Assembly: GCA_025927935.1 (NCBI GenBank)
Contig: JAICKM010000273.1
Coordinates: forward strand, 1-8,535
Length of the DNA stretch: 8,535 nucleotides
DNA from: Chloroflexia bacterium
GTDB taxonomy: Bacteria > Chloroflexota > Chloroflexia > QHBQ01 > JADMIH01
Direction of reading: 5' to 3'
In this document: piece after piece, positions 5,913 through 8,535 of the stretch
Position numbering within the stretch: the first letter of the stretch is position 1
Layout of the letters: every line of letters begins with the position of its first letter
Notes under the pieces: model-generated
Told to the model about the DNA's origin: nothing
Seen by the model: the letters and a program-made list of their open reading frames with translations, nothing else
Databases searched by the model: none
Made by a program: the position numbers and the translations under genes

Positions 5913-8021
5913 ATGAAAGCGTACAAGACCGAGGCCATTCGCAACGTCGGCCTATTTTCCCATGGTGGCGCCGGGAAGACGTCACTGGTCGAAGCGATGC
6001 TGTTCACCGCCAAGGCGACCTCCCGCCTGGGCCGCGTCGAAGAAGGCAACACCACCACCGATTTCGATCCCGACGAGATTAAGCGCCGCATGTCCATCCA
6101 GTTGGCGCTGGCCCCCGTGGAATGGGACGAGCACAAGATCAACCTGATCGATACGCCCGGCTATACCGAGTTCGCGGGCGAGGTCAAGGCGGCCATGCGC
6201 GTCGTGGACGGCGCCTTAATCGTGCTCGACGCCGTGGGCGGGGTCGAGGTCGGCGCGGAACTGGCCTGGGATATGGCGAACGAGGCCGGCGTGGCCGCCC
6301 GCCTGTTGTTCGTCAACCGCATGGATCGTGAGAATGCCGATTTCCTCAAAGCGGTCACACAGGCCCGCGAACTGTTCGGCAAGGGCGTGACCCCGCTCCA
6401 GTTGCCCATCGGCAGCCAGCAGAACCTGCGCGGCGTGGTCGACCTGCTGCACGGCAAGGCGTATCTCTACAAGGGCCTGACCGGCGACGGTCAGTTCACC
6501 GAAGGCCCCATCCCCGCCGAGATGGCCGCCGCCGTGCAAACCTACCGCGACGAGTTGATCGAGCGCGCCGCCGAGACCGACGACGATCTGACGATGAAGT
6601 ACCTCGAAGGTGAAGCGCTGACCGACGACGAGGTGATCCAGGGCGTGCTCAACGGCATCAAGAACGGCCAACTGATCCCGGCTTTCTGTGGCGCGGCCAC
6701 CTGTAACGTCGGCATCAGCCAGTTGCTCGACGCGCTCATTACTTACATCCCCTCGCCCGCCGACTGCGGCAAGGTGCAAATGACCCGCCCCGGCAGCGAC
6801 GAAACCGTCGAGGTCGCTGCCGCCGTGAGCAGCCCGCTGTCCGCGCTGGTCTTCAAAACCCAGGTGGACCGCTACGGCACCCTCAGCCTCTTCCGCGTCT
6901 TTAGTGGGGTGCTCCATTCGGACAGCACCGTCCACAACTGCACCAAAAACAAAGACGAGCGCGTCGGCCAGTTGGTGGCGCTGAAAGGCAAAGAGCAGCA
7001 GCCGGTGTCCGAAGTTGTTGCCGGCGATATGGGCGCCGTTGCCAAGCTCGCCGACACGTCGGCGGGCGATACCCTCGCCGCGCCGGGCCAGCCCTGCCTG
7101 CTGCGGCCTATCGCCTTCCCCACGCCGGTCTTCTCCGCCGCCGTCACCCCGCACACCAAGGCCGATCTCGATAAGCTCGGCCCGGCCCTGGCCCAACTCG
7201 TGGCCGAGGACCCCACCCTGCGCACCAGCAAAGACCCGGTCAGCGGCGAAACGATCCTGTCGGGCATGGGCGAAAACCATGTGCAGATTGCCGCCGACCG
7301 CATGCAGCGCAAGAGCGGCGTCACGGTGGACGTGGGCCTGCCGCAGATCCCCTATCGCGAGACGATCAAGCGCAAAGTGCCGCACGCCCTGCACCGCCAT
7401 AAGAAGCAGACCGGCGGGCACGGCCAGTTCGCCGAGGTCGTCATGGAACTGGAGCCGCTATCCGAGGGTGAGTTCGAGTTCGGCGAGCGCGTCGTGGGCG
7501 GCTCGGTGCCCAAGAACTTCATCCCGGCAGTCGAGAAGGGCGTGCGCGAGGCACTGAACGACGGTATCCTGGCCGGCTTCCCGGTGGTCAGCGTACGCGC
7601 CGTGCTCTACGACGGCAAGTTCCACCCGGTGGACTCCAGCGAAATGGCCTTCAAGATCGCCGCCGCGCAAGCCTTCAAGGAAGGCGCGCAGCAGGGCCAG
7701 CCTATCTTGCTGGAGCCGGTCTACAACATCCACGTGCGCGTGCCCGACCGCTTCAGCGGCGACATCATGAGCGACATGAACAGTAAGCGCGCCCGTGTGC
7801 TGGGCATGACGCCGCAGGGCGACGGCTACACGCTGATCGAGGCCGTGGCCCCGCTGGCCGAGATCCAGCGCTACGTGAGCGACCTACGCGCTATGACCCA
7901 GGGCCGTGGCACCTTCAGCATGGAGTTCGCGAGCTACGAAGAGGTGCCCGCCCACCTGATGACGACCATCGTCGAAGCGGCCAAGGCTCAGCACGCCGCC
8001 AAAGCCGAAGCCTCCCACTAG
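5913..8021 (+). CDS. Elongation factor G paralogue (EF-G-2 / FusA2-like translational GTPase)
   Basis: Encodes 702 aa from ATG 5913, normal EF-G length with all five domains. The family drives ribosome translocation (or a specialised form of it) by GTP hydrolysis in the cytoplasm. The GTPase domain has G1 SHGGAGKTS (16-24) and a switch I region with EEGNTTTDFDPDE (43-55). The G2 position is Ser (S61, in RRMSI) instead of Thr. G3 is DTPGY (80-84), with Tyr replacing the catalytic His of DTPGH. G4 is NRMD (135-138) instead of NKMD, and G5 is CGAA (259-262) instead of CGSA. PIGSQQNLRGVVDLL (165-179) is the usual G' block. Domain IV has HKKQTGG (496-502) and the tip FHPVDSSEMAFK (570-581), with the tip His kept. 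Domain V ends with MSDMNSKRARVLGM-type sequence. EEG-TTTD in switch I and a Tyr in G3 are, from memory, features of Thermus EF-G-2, so this is a paralogue and probably not the sole EF-G. It has its own promoter and terminator. Confidence 0.93.
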   Translation: MKAYKTEAIRNVGLFSHGGAGKTSLVEAMLFTAKATSRLGRVEEGNTTTDFDPDEIKRRMSIQLALAPVEWDEHKINLIDTPGYTEFAGEVKAAMRVVDGALIVLDAVGGVEVGAELAWDMANEAGVAARLLFVNRMDRENADFLKAVTQARELFGKGVTPLQLPIGSQQNLRGVVDLLHGKAYLYKGLTGDGQFTEGPIPAEMAAAVQTYRDELIERAAETDDDLTMKYLEGEALTDDEVIQGVLNGIKNGQLIPAFCGAATCNVGISQLLDALITYIPSPADCGKVQMTRPGSDETVEVAAAVSSPLSALVFKTQVDRYGTLSLFRVFSGVLHSDSTVHNCTKNKDERVGQLVALKGKEQQPVSEVVAGDMGAVAKLADTSAGDTLAAPGQPCLLRPIAFPTPVFSAAVTPHTKADLDKLGPALAQLVAEDPTLRTSKDPVSGETILSGMGENHVQIAADRMQRKSGVTVDVGLPQIPYRETIKRKVPHALHRHKKQTGGHGQFAEVVMELEPLSEGEFEFGERVVGGSVPKNFIPAVEKGVREALNDGILAGFPVVSVRAVLYDGKFHPVDSSEMAFKIAAAQAFKEGAQQGQPILLEPVYNIHVRVPDRFSGDIMSDMNSKRARVLGMTPQGDGYTLIEAVAPLAEIQRYVSDLRAMTQGRGTFSMEFASYEEVPAHLMTTIVEAAKAQHAAKAEASH

Positions 8022-8023
8022 CC

Positions 8024-8048
8024 GAGTGCGGAGTGCGGAGTACGGAGT
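8024..8048 (+). repeat. Degenerate 7-bp tandem repeat after the EF-G gene
   Basis: GAGTGCG occurs as 3.6 units (GAGTGCG, GAGTGCG, GAGTACG, GAGT), starting 2 bp after the EF-G stop. AGTGCGGAGTG from this array (8025-8035) recurs inverted at 8155-8165, on the far side of the terminator. TAACGACGAG is also duplicated at 8048-8057 and 8095-8104. It looks like intergenic repeat debris or a slipped-strand array. Confidence 0.75.
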
Positions 8049-8064
8049 AACGACGAGTGATTCG

Positions 8065-8165
8065 GTGTTGAGTCGAAAGCTGAGTTAGCAGGAATAACGA
8101 CGAGGGCGGGTTTGCACCCGCCCTCGCTTATTTTACGTACTTGTCACTACTCAACACTCCGCACT
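8065..8165. repeat. Inverted short repeats flanking the EF-G terminator
   Basis: GTGTTGAGT (8065-8073) is the reverse complement of ACTCAACAC (8149-8157). CACTCCGCACT (8155-8165) is the reverse complement of 8025-8035. The arms are short and overlap on the right side, so they could form only alternative, weak outer stems around the terminator at 8101-8134. They more likely descend from one short repeat family inserted in both orientations. Confidence 0.55.
8101..8134 (+). terminator. Rho-independent terminator of the EF-G gene
   Basis: CGAGGGCGGG (8101-8110) pairs perfectly with CCCGCCCTCG (8117-8126), plus a T8111-A8116 pair closing the loop. CTTATTTT follows. It lies 80 bp after the EF-G stop, between two convergent genes. 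The T-rich side favours the + strand; on the - strand the trailing sequence is less U-rich, so termination of the PAP2 transcript here is possible but weaker. Confidence 0.88.
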
Positions 8166-8166
8166 G

Positions 8167-8535
8167 TCACTTGATGACCTCGGAGCGGGGGGTGAGGAGC
8201 GGCCAGTGGCGGTTCATCTGGAAGCGCGACTTCATCTCCAGGTAGGCCACGATCTCGACGGCCAGCCAGAGCGAGCCGACCAGGTAAGCACCGCCCACGT
8301 CCGACGGCCAGTGCTCGCCCATGTAGACGCGCGAGGGGCCAATCAGCACCACCAGGATCGCCAGCAGGCTCAGGGTGGCGTTGCGCCACTTGCCCTGCCG
8401 CAGATGTGTGAAGAAGATGTAGAACAGCCAGCCGTAGAAAGTCACGTAATGGACCACATGGCCGCTGGGGAAGCTGTTCTCGCCCAGGGTATGGATAACG
8501 CGCACGAGATCCTTGGATGGGCGGGGCCGGCCCAC
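8167..8535 (-). CDS. PAP2-family membrane phosphatase, N-terminus cut by window edge
   Basis: The frame is open to base 8535 and ends at TGA (8169-8167), so the visible 122 codons are the C-terminal part; the GTG at the edge is not a credible start. It carries the PAP2 signature. The end of motif C1 is GRPRP (visible residues 2-6); its leading Lys lies outside the window. Motif C2 is PSGH (23-26). Motif C3 is SRVYMGEHWPSD (68-79), with the SR-x5-H-x3-D spacing intact and the expected catalytic histidines (H26, H75). Hydrophobic stretches at ~30-43, 53-67 and ~80-97 are membrane helices. Family enzymes remove phosphate from lipid phosphates such as phosphatidic acid or undecaprenyl pyrophosphate; which one applies here cannot be told. 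The gene is convergent with the EF-G gene. Confidence 0.9.
   Translation of the reverse strand: MGRPRPSKDLVRVIHTLGENSFPSGHVVHYVTFYGWLFYIFFTHLRQGKWRNATLSLLAILVVLIGPSRVYMGEHWPSDVGGAYLVGSLWLAVEIVAYLEMKSRFQMNRHWPLLTPRSEVIK

Noticed and set aside
6216..7421. Long open - strand frame (401 codons)
   Set aside because: Fully antisense to the EF-G paralogue, whose motifs occupy the + strand. No family resemblance was seen.

Overview
The window looks like chromosomal DNA of a GC-rich bacterium, most likely a member of the Chloroflexota. This rests on two things recalled from family knowledge rather than searched: large TIGR03663 (Agl23-like) membrane proteins, one fused to an NHL beta-propeller, and an EF-G-2-type elongation factor. 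The protein-coding parts are normal, dense and high-GC. No plasmid, phage, transposase, CRISPR, tRNA or rRNA was seen.

Layout. (1) Positions 1-5212 hold two co-directional paralogues 34 bp apart, probably one operon. The first is cut by the left edge of the window and lacks its N-terminal catalytic-type region. The second is complete from a TTG start and carries a six-blade NHL propeller at its C-terminus. A perfect 18-bp hairpin with A and T tracts on both flanks closes the unit. (2) Positions 5272-5909 contain no convincing protein gene. They hold two 126-bp direct repeats that differ at only two bases. Each repeat ends in a 15-bp terminator-like hairpin and could encode a small RNA on the + strand. 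The same repeat carries, on the - strand, a good ribosome-binding site and ATG in front of a short hydrophobic reading frame. Upstream of copy 1 are a candidate promoter and AT-rich palindromes. (3) A near-consensus promoter (TTGCCA-17-TATAAT) with an ~80-nt leader drives a monocistronic EF-G paralogue (5913-8021), followed by a terminator at 8101-8134. (4) The 145 bp between the EF-G stop and the next gene carry a degenerate 7-bp tandem repeat and its inverted counterparts on either side of the terminator. (5) A convergent PAP2-family phosphatase gene on the - strand runs off the right edge.

How it fits together. The two TIGR03663 proteins are multi-pass membrane proteins of the GT-C (dolichyl-phosphate-mannose transferase-like) type, probably acting in lipid-linked glycan transfer or flipping at the cell surface. 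The PAP2 enzyme at the other end may dephosphorylate a lipid (di)phosphate carrier in the same membrane, but that link is only inferred from class and is not shown by operon structure. The EF-G paralogue has its own promoter and terminator and looks functionally independent. The least explained part of the window is the duplicated 126-bp element at 5371-5760.
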